From the NCBI RefSeq assembly GCF_017115045.1, contig NZ_JABXKK010000090.1:181534-245533 (forward strand): a DNA stretch of 64,000 nt, given 5' to 3'. A program made the translations under genes and the position numbers. The notes under the pieces were generated by a model. It ran no database searches. It saw nothing but the letters and a program-made list of their open reading frames with translations, and had not been told where the DNA came from. Shown here piece by piece: positions 53,760 through 61,887 of this stretch (within the stretch, counting starts at the first letter, position 1; every line of letters starts with the position of its first letter). The DNA is from Nostoc sp. NMS8. Lineage in GTDB: Bacteria; Cyanobacteriota; Cyanobacteriia; Cyanobacteriales; Nostocaceae.

Positions 53760-54104
53760 TTATTCAGCAAACATTTCAGCCAAGATATCTAAAACTGCTT
53801 TTTTTTCATCAGAACCAATCTGACCTAGCTTTTTGACTAATCGAGTTTTGTCAACTGTACGAATTTGATCTAGAACAATTTGCCCATCCTTGCCCTGAAA
53901 CTGACAAGCAATACGAGTTGGATAAGACTGTCCTTTAGTTGTCATCGGAGCAACAATAACCGTGGCAATATATTTGTTCATCTCATCTGGTGAGATTATT
54001 ACACAGGGTCTTGTCTTCTGAATCTCACTACCAATCGTCGGGTCGAGGTTAACCAAAAACACATCAAATCGATTGACTACCACTCCCACTCTAGATGCTC
54101 CCAC
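53760..54104 (-). CDS. MazF/PemK-type toxin
   Basis: 114 residues. The family pattern is plain: RFDVFLVNLDPTIGSEIQKTRPCVIISPDEMN (with the catalytic Arg), VIVAPMTT and GQIVLDQIRTVDKTRLVKKLG. MazF toxins are ribosome-independent mRNA endonucleases. It overlaps its antitoxin gene by 28 bp; GTG starts at 54089 or 54083 would shorten it by 5 or 7 residues and cut the overlap. Type II toxin-antitoxin partner of the 54077-54337 gene. Confidence 0.93.
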   Translation of the reverse strand: MGASRVGVVVNRFDVFLVNLDPTIGSEIQKTRPCVIISPDEMNKYIATVIVAPMTTKGQSYPTRIACQFQGKDGQIVLDQIRTVDKTRLVKKLGQIGSDEKKAVLDILAEMFAE

Positions 54105-54337
54105 TCTGTGGTTACGCCATCATCAAGCAGTGCATCGTCGTGTTGCTTCGCCATAGTTGCAAATGCTTCCTCCCATCCATGACGCGATTGAGAGGCAGCA
54201 CGGACAATTAGGTGACAATTTTGAATTTCAATTTCCACCTCTTCGCCAATACCACTTTGTTCCAACAGAAGTTTAGGAATGCGGATACCTTGAGAATTCC
54301 CAATTTTAACAATACGGGTTCTAATTGCTGTCCCCAT
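54077..54337 (-). CDS. MazE-like antitoxin (AbrB/SpoVT fold)
   Basis: 86 residues. The N-terminal swapped-hairpin DNA-binding domain reads TRIVKIGNSQGIRIPKLLLEQSGIGEEVEIEIQNCHLIVRA. The acidic, Trp-rich C-terminus (TTEWEHLEWEW) would wrap and neutralise MazF. It overlaps the toxin start, implying coupled translation and autoregulation of the pair. Confidence 0.93.
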   Translation of the reverse strand: MGTAIRTRIVKIGNSQGIRIPKLLLEQSGIGEEVEIEIQNCHLIVRAASQSRHGWEEAFATMAKQHDDALLDDGVTTEWEHLEWEW

Positions 54338-54422
54338 GAGAATATTTGTCCTAAATTGTAATTACATTGTGATTACTATTCGGGATTTTGTCAACAAGCG
54401 CTCAATTTTCAATAATTTTTAA

Positions 54423-54499
54423 TGCGTAGGCGTAGCCAGCCGTAGGCATCGCTCTTAAAATTACCAGATGCGATGTCTACGACGGGCTACGTCTACGCA
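54423..54499. repeat. 30-bp imperfect inverted repeat around a 17-bp core
   Basis: The arms TGCGTAGGCGTAGCC..GGCATCGC (54423-54452) and GCGATGTC..GGGCTACGTCTACGCA (54470-54499) pair with about five mismatches. The core TCTTAAAATTACCAGAT, together with parts of both arms, recurs at 55182-55205. A T-run follows at 54501-54506. Arm sequences recur in pieces at 42.5 kb and 52.2 kb. Confidence 0.65.
54451..54474. repeat. 24-bp direct repeat, copy A (flanks the PIN module)
   Basis: Identical over 24 bases to 55182-55205 (begins GCTCTTAAAATTACC, ends AGATGCGAT). The two copies bracket exactly the PIN toxin-antitoxin pair. Confidence 0.8.
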
Positions 54500-54507
54500 C
54501 TTTTTTC

Positions 54508-54888
54508 TTAACTGGGTTTATCAGACTCAAACGGATTCCACAATCTCACCTGTGTAATCCAACGGAAATCATCTGTATTTCTTGTTATCAAAGTTAGTCC
54601 ATACACTAAAGCAGTGCCGGCAATAATTGCATCACCTAAAGTCATTCGTTTCTGTTGTCGCAGAATTACCGCTTGATTTAACACATCTTGAGAGATTGGT
54701 AGAACCTGAGCAACTTGAAAAAACTCTTCAAAATACTGGCGTTGTTCGTCTTTAAGCAGATGATAGCCTAACACTTCCAAATAAGTGAGTGCTGATACCG
54801 CAGGTGCATATTCAGCAATTAACTCTCTCAATTGGGCGTTTTCTAGTTGAGCAGAATATATAATAATAATATTGCTATCAAGCAGCAC
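54508..54888 (-). CDS. PIN-domain toxin (VapC-type)
   Basis: 126 residues. PIN acidic residues are visible: LDSNIIIIY (Asp4), the middle Glu in SALTYLEVLGY, GDAIIAGTAL (Asp) and TRNTDDFRWI (Asp). The protein should be a Mg-dependent ribonuclease. It sits 3 bp downstream of its putative antitoxin, the pair being bracketed by 24-bp direct repeats. Confidence 0.92.
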   Translation of the reverse strand: MLLDSNIIIIYSAQLENAQLRELIAEYAPAVSALTYLEVLGYHLLKDEQRQYFEEFFQVAQVLPISQDVLNQAVILRQQKRMTLGDAIIAGTALVYGLTLITRNTDDFRWITQVRLWNPFESDKPS

Positions 54889-54891
54889 GTT

Positions 54892-55146
54892 TTATCGTCC
54901 CGGAAGTGAACGGTCTTGACGGGTTTCTTGCTGCCAAATAACTGGATCAACATCAGTCAAAGCTTGACTCACAGCAAGTTTTTCTAATATTTCAGCCATT
55001 CTTTGTCCCCGTGCTTGTTTATCTATGACTGATTCATTTTCGAGCAATGTAACATGAACCGGGATTTGTTGCTCTCCCAATGTTGGTACATCATCAATCC
55101 ACTCTAAACGACTTCCTTTCAACCAAGCTCTGAATGTTTTTAGCAT
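54892..55146 (-). CDS. Antitoxin partner of the PIN toxin
   Basis: 84 residues. N-terminal LKTFRAWLKGSRLEWIDDVP..GEQQIPVHVTLLE followed by a helical RGQRMAEILEKLAVS and a charged tail. The motif is familiar from cyanobacterial antitoxins placed directly before VapC-type genes. The DNA-binding fold is not identified. Identified mainly by size and by its 3-bp spacing from the toxin. Confidence 0.75.
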   Translation of the reverse strand: MLKTFRAWLKGSRLEWIDDVPTLGEQQIPVHVTLLENESVIDKQARGQRMAEILEKLAVSQALTDVDPVIWQQETRQDRSLPGR

Positions 55147-55181
55147 TATTTTGCTCTCTACTTTCTATCTATCTTGGCATG

Positions 55182-55205
55182 GCTCTTAAAATTACCAGAT
55201 GCGAT
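55182..55205. repeat. 24-bp direct repeat, copy B
   Basis: Exact second copy of 54451-54474. It coincides with the point where homology of the DUF4926 remnant ends. Confidence 0.8.
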
Positions 55206-55344
55206 CGCTAAATTCCATTTCAAACGCAGCACTGCTAGTTAATAATTCTACTACTGTGCCAACTTAACCACGATACAGGTTGTATTCAGGTAGATCAACT
55301 GTCAGCGCTACTACATCCAGCAAGTCAATTCTAATTTTATTCAT
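55192..55344 (-). pseudogene. DUF4926 remnant, in-frame stop and lost 3' end
   Basis: Reading leftwards from ATG at 55344: LLDVVALTVDLPEYNLYRG, stop (TAA, 55264-55266), then VGTVVELLTSSAAFEMEFSDR, stop at 55192. DUF4926 proteins read RGQVGTVVE at this point, so the TAA probably derives from CAA. After FSDR, the family's C-terminal part is gone; the 24-bp repeat begins there. DUF4926 is a small family often found next to toxin-like genes. Confidence 0.75.
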
Positions 55345-55347
55345 ACT

Positions 55348-55824
55348 TCATCGCTTTTGTGGAGGCAAGGAACCCCTGAAATCTCCGCCGTCCCAATCAG
55401 ATCCATCAAGCCAGCCATCATCTTCCGTATCCCACAACAACATATATGCAAGTAACAAGGTATTGATAAATCTCTCTACAGGAATTTCCCAATGTTTAGC
55501 CATCTTGTCTAATTGCACTTTTGTTATTGAATTCGATGATGTAAAACATTGCAACACATCATCGTGGCTACAAGACCATCCAGAAATGAATTTATCAAAA
55601 TAAGGTTTATATTTCTCTGTTGGGTGAGGTTTCTTAAAGTTAGTAAAGCGAACTTCTTTAAAGAAGTCTAGTTTGAGACCAGCAACAAGCCCATCAGAAT
55701 CTTTACCATCAATTTAGTAATAAAGTGAAGTACCTTGACCATTAAAACTGTGAGCAGCACGAATAATTCTGGGAGTGACGAAATCATCTCCCTCGAAATC
55801 TGCAAGAACATCCTTTATTGCCAT
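55348..55824 (-). pseudogene. Unknown 159-codon gene split by one in-frame stop
   Basis: From ATG at 55824 the frame encodes 36 residues (FEGDDFVTPRIIRAAHSF), a TAA at 55714-55716, then 121 more codons in the same frame (DGLVAGLKLDFFKEVRF, KPYFDKFISGWSCSHDDVLQCF, MAKHWEIPVERFINTLLLAYMLLW) to TGA at 55348. The continuity across a single stop argues for a recent nonsense mutation. I do not recognise the family. It ends 3 bp before the DUF4926 remnant, so the two were probably a gene pair. Confidence 0.7.
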
Positions 55825-55998
55825 ATAGACCGTATTCAGTACTCAAGTATTATTCTTAGGGTTCCCAAAGCAGAACAAAGCGTTACATTATGACATGAAC
55901 AATATTTATAAAAAGGATAAGGTTCGGTTTATTTACCTGATTATCACTTGGCGATGCCCAAGCTTCTTAGAATAGTAGTGATAGAGAGGATTTTAATT

Positions 55999-56244
55999 AT
56001 GAACGTCGTCATTCCTAATGAAATATTAACCGCAACTCGGATGACTGAAAGCGAAATGAAGCAGGAAATTGCGGTGATGCTCTTTCAAAAAGAAAAGTTA
56101 ACCCTTGCTCAAGCCAGCCGGTTTGCAGGTATGAATCGCATAGCATTTCAGCATCTACTCGCAAGTCGTCAAATTTCAGTGCATTATGAGGTCGAGGATT
56201 TTGAAGAAGATATAAAAAACTTGCGGGCGATGGGTAGACTGTGA
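55999..56244 (+). CDS. UPF0175 antitoxin
   Basis: 81 residues from ATG at 55999 (GAGAGGA upstream; an earlier in-frame start at 55948 is not favoured). The helix-turn-helix region MKQEIAVMLFQKEKLTLAQASRFAGMNRIAFQHLLASRQI is characteristic of UPF0175. It overlaps the DUF3368 toxin gene by 4 bp (GTGA). Together they form a type II module. Confidence 0.92.
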   Translation: MNVVIPNEILTATRMTESEMKQEIAVMLFQKEKLTLAQASRFAGMNRIAFQHLLASRQISVHYEVEDFEEDIKNLRAMGRL

Positions 56245-56729
56245 TCGTTGTCAGTGATACTTCACCCATTAATAACCTTGCTGCCATTAACCATCTTCAT
56301 TTACTACAACAGCTTTACGGAACAGTCCTAATTCCTGAAGCTGTCTACCAAGAACTGACTGATCCAAACTTTCCGGTTGCAGGTGCAACTGAAGTCCAAA
56401 CTTTTACCTGGATTCAAACTTATCCAGTTCAAGATCGAACATTGGTTGAAGCACTCAGCAATGAATTGGATATTGGTGAAGCTGAAGCGATCGCTCTAGC
56501 ACTAGAAACCAAAGCAGACCAAGTTTTGGTTGATGAACGTCGTGGTCGCATGGTTGCAGCTAGGCTAAATCTTGGTTACACAGGGATTTTAGGGATCTTG
56601 GTTGAAGCTAAAAGTCAAAGGCTGATTTCTGCTGTGAAACCTTTGTTAGATGCTCTGATTAATCAAGCAGGATTCTGGGTGGCGGAACCTTTATATAAGA
56701 GGGTTTTGCAGCTTGTTGATGAAAATTAA
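56241..56729 (+). CDS. DUF3368 toxin (PIN-like)
   Basis: 162 residues from GTG at 56241, overlapping the antitoxin stop. PIN-type acidic residues are VVSDTSPINNLA, ELDIGEAEAIALA and VLVDERRGR. The usual partner of UPF0175; a predicted ribonuclease. A fragment of a second copy of its N-terminus lies 90 bp downstream. Confidence 0.92.
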   Translation: MIVVSDTSPINNLAAINHLHLLQQLYGTVLIPEAVYQELTDPNFPVAGATEVQTFTWIQTYPVQDRTLVEALSNELDIGEAEAIALALETKADQVLVDERRGRMVAARLNLGYTGILGILVEAKSQRLISAVKPLLDALINQAGFWVAEPLYKRVLQLVDEN

Positions 56730-56819
56730 ATGTGGCATAGACTTTTTAACTGAGCAGCAGTAGGTATTCTGAAAATTTTTCACCTATTAACTATCCTAGC
56801 AAGTGTTTGGGGTTAATTT

Positions 56820-56855
56820 GTCAGTGATATTTCGCCCATCAATAACTTCGCCGCC
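56820..56855 (+). pseudogene. Fragment of a second DUF3368 gene
   Basis: Encodes VSDISPINNFAA in frame, nearly identical to VSDTSPINNLAA at the start of the intact toxin. The rest of the gene is missing; stops follow. A remnant of a duplicated or replaced toxin gene. Confidence 0.7.
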
Positions 56856-56974
56856 ACTCTACTGAGTTTCTTTTTACTCTGATTCAGATTTTTGTAACAA
56901 GTCTATTGACTTCAGACAAATATATTGAGAAGCTAATAGTTAGCTTAACTAATTAATGGAAGTGCATCAAACTT

Positions 56975-57826
56975 GTGACAATACTGACGGGAAAAATAAA
57001 TCGGTCAGAACCTCCTAGCGAGCCAAAACCGCTGATTTTGGAAACTCAGGGACTCACGCGCCGTTTTGGTAAGTTAACGGCTGTTAATAATCTCAGCATA
57101 TCTGTGGAACAGGGTGAAGTATTTGGCCTGCTTGGCCCCAATGGAGCCGGGAAAAGTACAGTTATTAAGATGTTGACAACTTTACTGCCTCCCAGTGCAG
57201 GAACAGCAACTCTGGCTGGCTATGATGTGACTCGCCAATCTAATCCTGTGAGAAGGGCTATCGGCTATGTACCTCAGGCGCTCTCTGCTGATGGTAGCCT
57301 CACGGGTTACGAAAATCTCTTAATCTTCGCCAAGCTGTATGGAATACCTGCCAAAGGACGCGATCGCCGCATCTATGAAATTCTAGAATACATGGGTTTG
57401 CAAGATGCAGCAAAACGCTTGGTACGAAACTACTCTGGTGGGATGATCCGCAAGCTGGAAATCGGCATATCAGTTTTACATCAACCCCAAATTCTGTTTC
57501 TTGATGAGCCGACTGTCGGCTTAGATCCCATTGCTCGAACTCAAGTATGGCAACTTGTACAGCAACTCTGTGTTGATTACGGCACAACTATATTTTTAAC
57601 AACCCATTTTTTAGAAGAAGCAGATAGCTTGTGTAATCGAGTGGCGATTATGCAGCAAGGTGAAGTCGTTACCACGGGTACACCAAGCGACTTAAAAGCT
57701 TCTTTAGATAAACCAAACGCAACTTTGGATGATGTCTTTATTTACTATACAGGCGACCAGTTAACATCAGGAGTGAACTACCGTGACACAGCAAGAACCA
57801 GACGTACTGCTCAACGGTTGGGTTAA
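56975..57826 (+). CDS. ABC transporter ATPase (DrrA-type)
   Basis: 283 residues from GTG at 56975. Walker A GPNGAGKST, Q-loop YVPQAL, signature YSGGMIRKLEI, Walker B ILFLDEPTVGLD, H-loop TTHF. The C-terminal region is that of daunorubicin/ABC-2 exporter ATPases. Energises the permease encoded next, whose start overlaps this gene by 44 bp. First gene of a four-gene efflux operon (ABC ATPase, permease, MarR, MFS). Confidence 0.93.
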   Translation: MTILTGKINRSEPPSEPKPLILETQGLTRRFGKLTAVNNLSISVEQGEVFGLLGPNGAGKSTVIKMLTTLLPPSAGTATLAGYDVTRQSNPVRRAIGYVPQALSADGSLTGYENLLIFAKLYGIPAKGRDRRIYEILEYMGLQDAAKRLVRNYSGGMIRKLEIGISVLHQPQILFLDEPTVGLDPIARTQVWQLVQQLCVDYGTTIFLTTHFLEEADSLCNRVAIMQQGEVVTTGTPSDLKASLDKPNATLDDVFIYYTGDQLTSGVNYRDTARTRRTAQRLG

Positions 57827-58637
57827 ATCACCACCCACTCACCGAGCCAATGTGATCTCTGCAATTAAAGAGTTAGTTACAAAAACCCTGGCGATCGCAG
57901 AATTGGAAGTGCGTAAACTCCGCCACGATCCCACTGATTTAGTAGTCAGATCGGTACAACCGTCATTATGGTTGCTGATTTTTGGGCAAGTTTTCTCCAA
58001 AATTCGGGAAATTCCCACAGGGAACTTACCATATTTAGATTTTATGGCTGCTGGCATTCTCGCTCAAAGCGTGTTGTATGTGGCTATTTTTACCGGGGGA
58101 ATGACACTAATTTGGGAACGAGATTTAGGGATTGTGCATAAATTTCTTGCAAGTCCTACCCCTCGTGTAGCAATGGTCTTGGGTAAAGCTCTCGCATGTG
58201 GGGTACGGTGCTTATCACAAGTAGCAGTAATTTATGTGTTGTCTTTTATCTTAGGTGTAAAACTAAATCTCCATCCTCTAGCTTTTCTGCAAGTGCTATT
58301 GATAGTGATGCTGGGAGCGGCTTGCTTTTGTCTTTTTTCCTTAATTATTGGCTGTTTGGCAAAAACCAGAGAGCGGATGACCGGAATTGGACAAATGTTA
58401 ACCATGCCGTTATTTTTTGCCAGCAATGCTATTTATCCAATCTCAATGATGCCCGACTGGTTAAAGTTTATTTCCCACTTGAATCCCTTAACTTATCAGG
58501 TTGATGCTTTACGTAGCGCCATGCTAGTGGATGGAGTCAGCGTTTATGGTTTTGGTTGGGATTTGGCAATCCTCTTACTAACATTAGTCATCTTAGCTAC
58601 TATCGGTGGACGACTTTATCCACGGGTAGCAATGTAA
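57783..58637 (+). CDS. ABC-2 family permease (DrrB-type)
   Basis: 284 residues, start GTG at 57783. Six membrane helices with the ABC-2 signature region (NAIYPISMMPDWLKFISHLNPLTYQVDALR) before the last helix. Membrane subunit of the upstream ATPase; substrate is a drug or lipid. Its last about 30 codons have been partly duplicated just downstream (58653-58750). Confidence 0.92.
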   Translation: MTQQEPDVLLNGWVKSPPTHRANVISAIKELVTKTLAIAELEVRKLRHDPTDLVVRSVQPSLWLLIFGQVFSKIREIPTGNLPYLDFMAAGILAQSVLYVAIFTGGMTLIWERDLGIVHKFLASPTPRVAMVLGKALACGVRCLSQVAVIYVLSFILGVKLNLHPLAFLQVLLIVMLGAACFCLFSLIIGCLAKTRERMTGIGQMLTMPLFFASNAIYPISMMPDWLKFISHLNPLTYQVDALRSAMLVDGVSVYGFGWDLAILLLTLVILATIGGRLYPRVAM

Positions 58638-58652
58638 TCCCTAATGGAAATA

Positions 58653-58750
58653 GCGGCTATCGCTTTGGTCTGGATTGTACAATTCTCTTATTAACACTAA
58701 TAATTTTAGCCATCATTGGTAGACGACTCAATCCAGTGGTGGCGATGTAA
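58653..58750 (+). pseudogene. Duplicated C-terminal tail of the ABC-2 permease
   Basis: Encodes YRFGLDCTILLLTLIILAIIGRRLNPVVAM then stop, aligning with the intact permease tail (YGFGWDLAILLLTLVILATIGGRLYPRVAM), in a different frame offset and without start. It is the leftover of a second tandem permease copy or a partial duplication. Confidence 0.8.
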
Positions 58751-58769
58751 TCAGGAGAACAACAAGCCC

Positions 58770-59243
58770 ATGACCTTGGATAAACCTACTCAAGGTGCAA
58801 CTTCCGAAGAATGTGCCGCTAGAGTAATGGAAACAGTTCCATTAATGATGCGGTTTATCCGAGCGGATATGCGTGCCCACAGCGCTGCTTTTTTATCTAT
58901 ACCTCAGTTGCGATCGCTAGCATTTATCAACCGCAATCCTGGCGCTTCCTTATCTGACCTGGCAGAGCATTTAGGTGTCACCTCTGCTACCGCATCAGCA
59001 ACCATAGAACGCTTGGTACAACGCGACTTCGTAAAACGCTGCGATCATCCTCAAGAGCGGCGGCGGGTGCTGCTCAGTTTAACTGAAGATGGAAAGCATC
59101 ATTTGAAGCAATCCCAAGACCAAACGCGCGCTCATATTACCGACTTGTTAAAAGGTCTGACAGAAGAGCAAATTTCCAATATTGAAGAAGGCTTAACTCT
59201 ACTAAAAAATGTCTTCGAGAAAACAGAACTCAAAGCCCCATAA
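58770..59243 (+). CDS. MarR-family regulator
   Basis: 157 residues from ATG at 58770, with AGGAGA upstream. The winged helix has SLSDLAEHLGVTSATASATIERLVQRDFVKRCDHPQERRRVLLSLTEDG, the MarR signature including the wing Asp-x-Arg region. A dimeric repressor that probably controls this operon in response to a transported compound. It overlaps the MFS gene start by 35 bp. Confidence 0.93.
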   Translation: MTLDKPTQGATSEECAARVMETVPLMMRFIRADMRAHSAAFLSIPQLRSLAFINRNPGASLSDLAEHLGVTSATASATIERLVQRDFVKRCDHPQERRRVLLSLTEDGKHHLKQSQDQTRAHITDLLKGLTEEQISNIEEGLTLLKNVFEKTELKAP

Positions 59244-60477
59244 CTCCGAGGTTGTACAGCACGATCCCTTTGCAGCCTTTAAGTTTCGAGACTATCGGCT
59301 ATTTACCATTGGACGGCTAGTGCTGTTCGTGGGGTCGCAAATGCAAACTGTAGCCATCGGCTGGGAACTGTATGAGCGAACTAACTCAGCGATCGCTTTA
59401 GGTGGTGTCGGGTTGGCGCAAGTCTTGCCGATGATTATTCTCACCTTAATTGCTGGAGATGTTGCCGATCGCCGCGATCGCAAACTTACCACGCTATTGT
59501 CAGTGATATTGTTAGCTCTCTGTTCGCTAGCTTTGGCAGTGCTTTCCTATACTCAAGGTGCAATTTTTCTCATTTACGCTTGCTTAGTATTAACAGGTGT
59601 CGCTAGGGCATTCCTCAAACCTGCTAGTGATGCTTTGATGTGGCAATTAATACCTCTCAGTGTTTTTACCAATGCAGCGACTTGGAATAGTAGTAGCTTT
59701 CAATTGGCTGCTGTTATTGGCCCAGCCTTCGGGGGATTCGGGATTGCGCTGCTGGGAAGTGCTACAGGAGTTTATGTATTAGCTGCGATCGCCGCCTTGC
59801 TGTGTTTTATTTTAACTCTGGCAATCAAAGAGCAAAAAGCCATCCGTGCAAAGGAACCAATCTCATTTCAAGCACTTGCAGCCGGTGCTAAATTTGTTTG
59901 GCAGAATCAGTTAATTTTAGCAGCGATTACGTTGGATATGTTTGCTGTCTTGTTGGGTGGTGCGATCGCCTTGCTACCCATCTTTGCTAAAGATATTTTA
60001 CATGTGGGGCCAATGGAGTTGGGATATCTACAAGCAGCCCATTCTATCGGTGCTTTGACTATGGCCATTACTCTGGCGTATTTACCACCATTACGCAAAG
60101 CAGGCCCAGCCTTATTGTGGTCAGTGGTTGGCTTTGGAGTTGTCACAATTATCTTTGGACTTTCTCATTCCTTTTGGTTGTCTATGTTGATGCTGATCCT
60201 TGGTGGCGCACTAGATAGTATTAGCGTTGTAATTCGCCATACATTAGTTCAAATCAGAACACCAGATCATTTACGTGGTCGGGTTGCTGCGATTAATAGC
60301 GTATTTATTAGTGCCTCCAATGAATTGGGAGGCTTTGAGTCTGGCTTAACTGCGGCTTTATTTGGCCCGGTGATTTCCGTTGTGGGTGGTGGAATTGGCA
60401 CAATTTTAGTAGTAATTGCTACAGCCGCGATTTGGCCGGGAATTCGCAGATTAGGGGCTTTGCAGGAGTACAAGTAG
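59209..60477 (+). CDS. MFS transporter (DHA3-type efflux)
   Basis: 422 residues, about 12 helices. MFS motif A GDVADRRDRK lies after helix 2, and the N-terminus AFKFRDYRLFTIGRLV is typical of DHA3 drug efflux proteins. The ATG at 59209 lies within the marR end, implying coupled translation. Exports an unknown compound; co-regulation with the ABC pair by MarR is the likely design. Confidence 0.92.
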   Translation: MSSRKQNSKPHNSEVVQHDPFAAFKFRDYRLFTIGRLVLFVGSQMQTVAIGWELYERTNSAIALGGVGLAQVLPMIILTLIAGDVADRRDRKLTTLLSVILLALCSLALAVLSYTQGAIFLIYACLVLTGVARAFLKPASDALMWQLIPLSVFTNAATWNSSSFQLAAVIGPAFGGFGIALLGSATGVYVLAAIAALLCFILTLAIKEQKAIRAKEPISFQALAAGAKFVWQNQLILAAITLDMFAVLLGGAIALLPIFAKDILHVGPMELGYLQAAHSIGALTMAITLAYLPPLRKAGPALLWSVVGFGVVTIIFGLSHSFWLSMLMLILGGALDSISVVIRHTLVQIRTPDHLRGRVAAINSVFISASNELGGFESGLTAALFGPVISVVGGGIGTILVVIATAAIWPGIRRLGALQEYK

Positions 60478-60514
60478 AAGTACTTATTTATTGTTTCATC
60501 ACAAAGATGCGATA

Positions 60515-60559
60515 AATCGCCGTCTCTACAATAATTAATCTTTTGTAGAGACGGCGATT
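60515..60559. terminator. Hairpin AATCGCCGTCTCTACA, end of efflux operon
   Basis: AATCGCCGTCTCTACA (60515-60530) and TGTAGAGACGGCGATT (60544-60559) are perfect 16-bp arms with a 13-bp AT loop, 37 bp past the MFS stop and convergent with chlP. The sequence belongs to the CGTCTCTAC palindrome family seen at 3826, 62045 and 62246. Confidence 0.55.
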
Positions 60560-60666
60560 CATAAGCCAGCGCGTTGCGGGGTTCCCCCCGTTGTAGCGAC
60601 TGGCGTCGCGTCTCTTGTATTAACCGAACAGTATTGAACCAGGGAGTTACAGGATTCCACACTCAA

Positions 60667-61887
60667 TTAAGGTGCAAGGGCATTACCCCGAATGAGACTA
60701 CCAATAGTTTTGGCAGTAATTTTCAATTGGGTGATGGGATTAGCTGGGACAACCGTTTTATACAAATAGCTATCGAATGTTAGCCGTTGTACATCGAGGT
60801 CATCACACATTTCCACAAACGCTTCGCGGGTGGCATCGGAACGATAGAATACGGTTTGTAGAATGTCCAACACCTTGTAAGTGAGTCCGTATCTTTTATC
60901 CCAACGCTTTAGGTAAACCTTAAGGTCGCCTTCTGTAGGAATGCGGCTACCACCATTAGATGTTTCCACAATGGTTTCGGCACACATCCGCCCAGATTTA
61001 GCGGCAAAATAAATACCTTCACCAGAGGACTTGGTAACGTAACCAGCAGCATCTCCCACCAAAGCAATGCGACCGACAACACGACGGGGACGGGGATGTT
61101 CAGGAATGGGATGGGCTTCAACTTTGATGATTTTACCGCCTGCTAGCTTCTCGGAAGCACGGGCGCGGATACCAGCTTGTAACTGTTTGATGCTGGCTTT
61201 ATTGATGTGCATTGTACCAGTACCGACAGCTACGTGGTCATATTTGGGGAAAACCCAAGCGTAGAAGTCAGTAGAAACGTCATCACCGACATACATTTCG
61301 GCGAGGTCGTTATAGTAGGCCATTTTGTCTTCGGGTAAGCGAATTCGCTCTTGGAAAGCGATCGCATAATTGTAATCCCCAGCGTCCATTTCTTTAGCAA
61401 CGCGAGAATTAGCCCCGTCTGCCCCAATTACTAAATCTACCTTTAGGGTTTTAGCAATACCCTGTGATATGCCTTCTGTATGGTCAATGTAATGAATGGT
61501 ATAAGGATCAGTATTGTTTCCTGGTATATCGAGTTTATGAACAGTGGCATTAATTAAATTTGCGCCTAGTTTTGCCGCGCGATCGCGCAAAAAGCCATCT
61601 AGCACTTCCCGGCGGCACATTCCTATATATTCATCTTCATTTACCAGATTAATATCAACCTCCCGATTGGAAGGCGAAATCATTTTCATCTTCCGTACCC
61701 GGCGATCGATAATCTCTGGTGGTAAGTCAAACTCACTCACCATACAGAGGGGAATTGCACCCCCGCAAGGCTTTGCATTGTCTAGCTTCCGCTCAAACAG
61801 GTAGGTTTCAATCCCAGAGGCTGCCAGTGTTTCTGCGGCAGATGAACCAGCAGGGCCTGACCCAATAACAGCAACCCGTAGTGTCAA
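60667..61887 (-). CDS. chlP: Geranylgeranyl diphosphate/chlorophyllide reductase
   Basis: About 406 residues from TTG at 61887 (M-TLRVAVIG, as in relatives; TTG at 61902 would add five). FAD-binding GSGPAGSSAAE at the N-terminus, then the highly conserved YLFERKLDNAKPCGGAIPL, VSEFDLPPEIIDRRVRKMK and the GDAAGYVTKSSGEGIYFA block. It reduces the geranylgeranyl chain to phytyl for chlorophyll a and tocopherol/phylloquinone, with NADPH. Non-ATG start is notable. Monocistronic. Confidence 0.95.
   Translation of the reverse strand: MTLRVAVIGSGPAGSSAAETLAASGIETYLFERKLDNAKPCGGAIPLCMVSEFDLPPEIIDRRVRKMKMISPSNREVDINLVNEDEYIGMCRREVLDGFLRDRAAKLGANLINATVHKLDIPGNNTDPYTIHYIDHTEGISQGIAKTLKVDLVIGADGANSRVAKEMDAGDYNYAIAFQERIRLPEDKMAYYNDLAEMYVGDDVSTDFYAWVFPKYDHVAVGTGTMHINKASIKQLQAGIRARASEKLAGGKIIKVEAHPIPEHPRPRRVVGRIALVGDAAGYVTKSSGEGIYFAAKSGRMCAETIVETSNGGSRIPTEGDLKVYLKRWDKRYGLTYKVLDILQTVFYRSDATREAFVEMCDDLDVQRLTFDSYLYKTVVPANPITQLKITAKTIGSLIRGNALAP

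Noticed and set aside
55280..55603. Rightward 107-codon frame in the toxin-antitoxin island
   Set aside because: It is antisense to the decayed leftward gene, which gives a continuous, better composed frame on reading through one stop.
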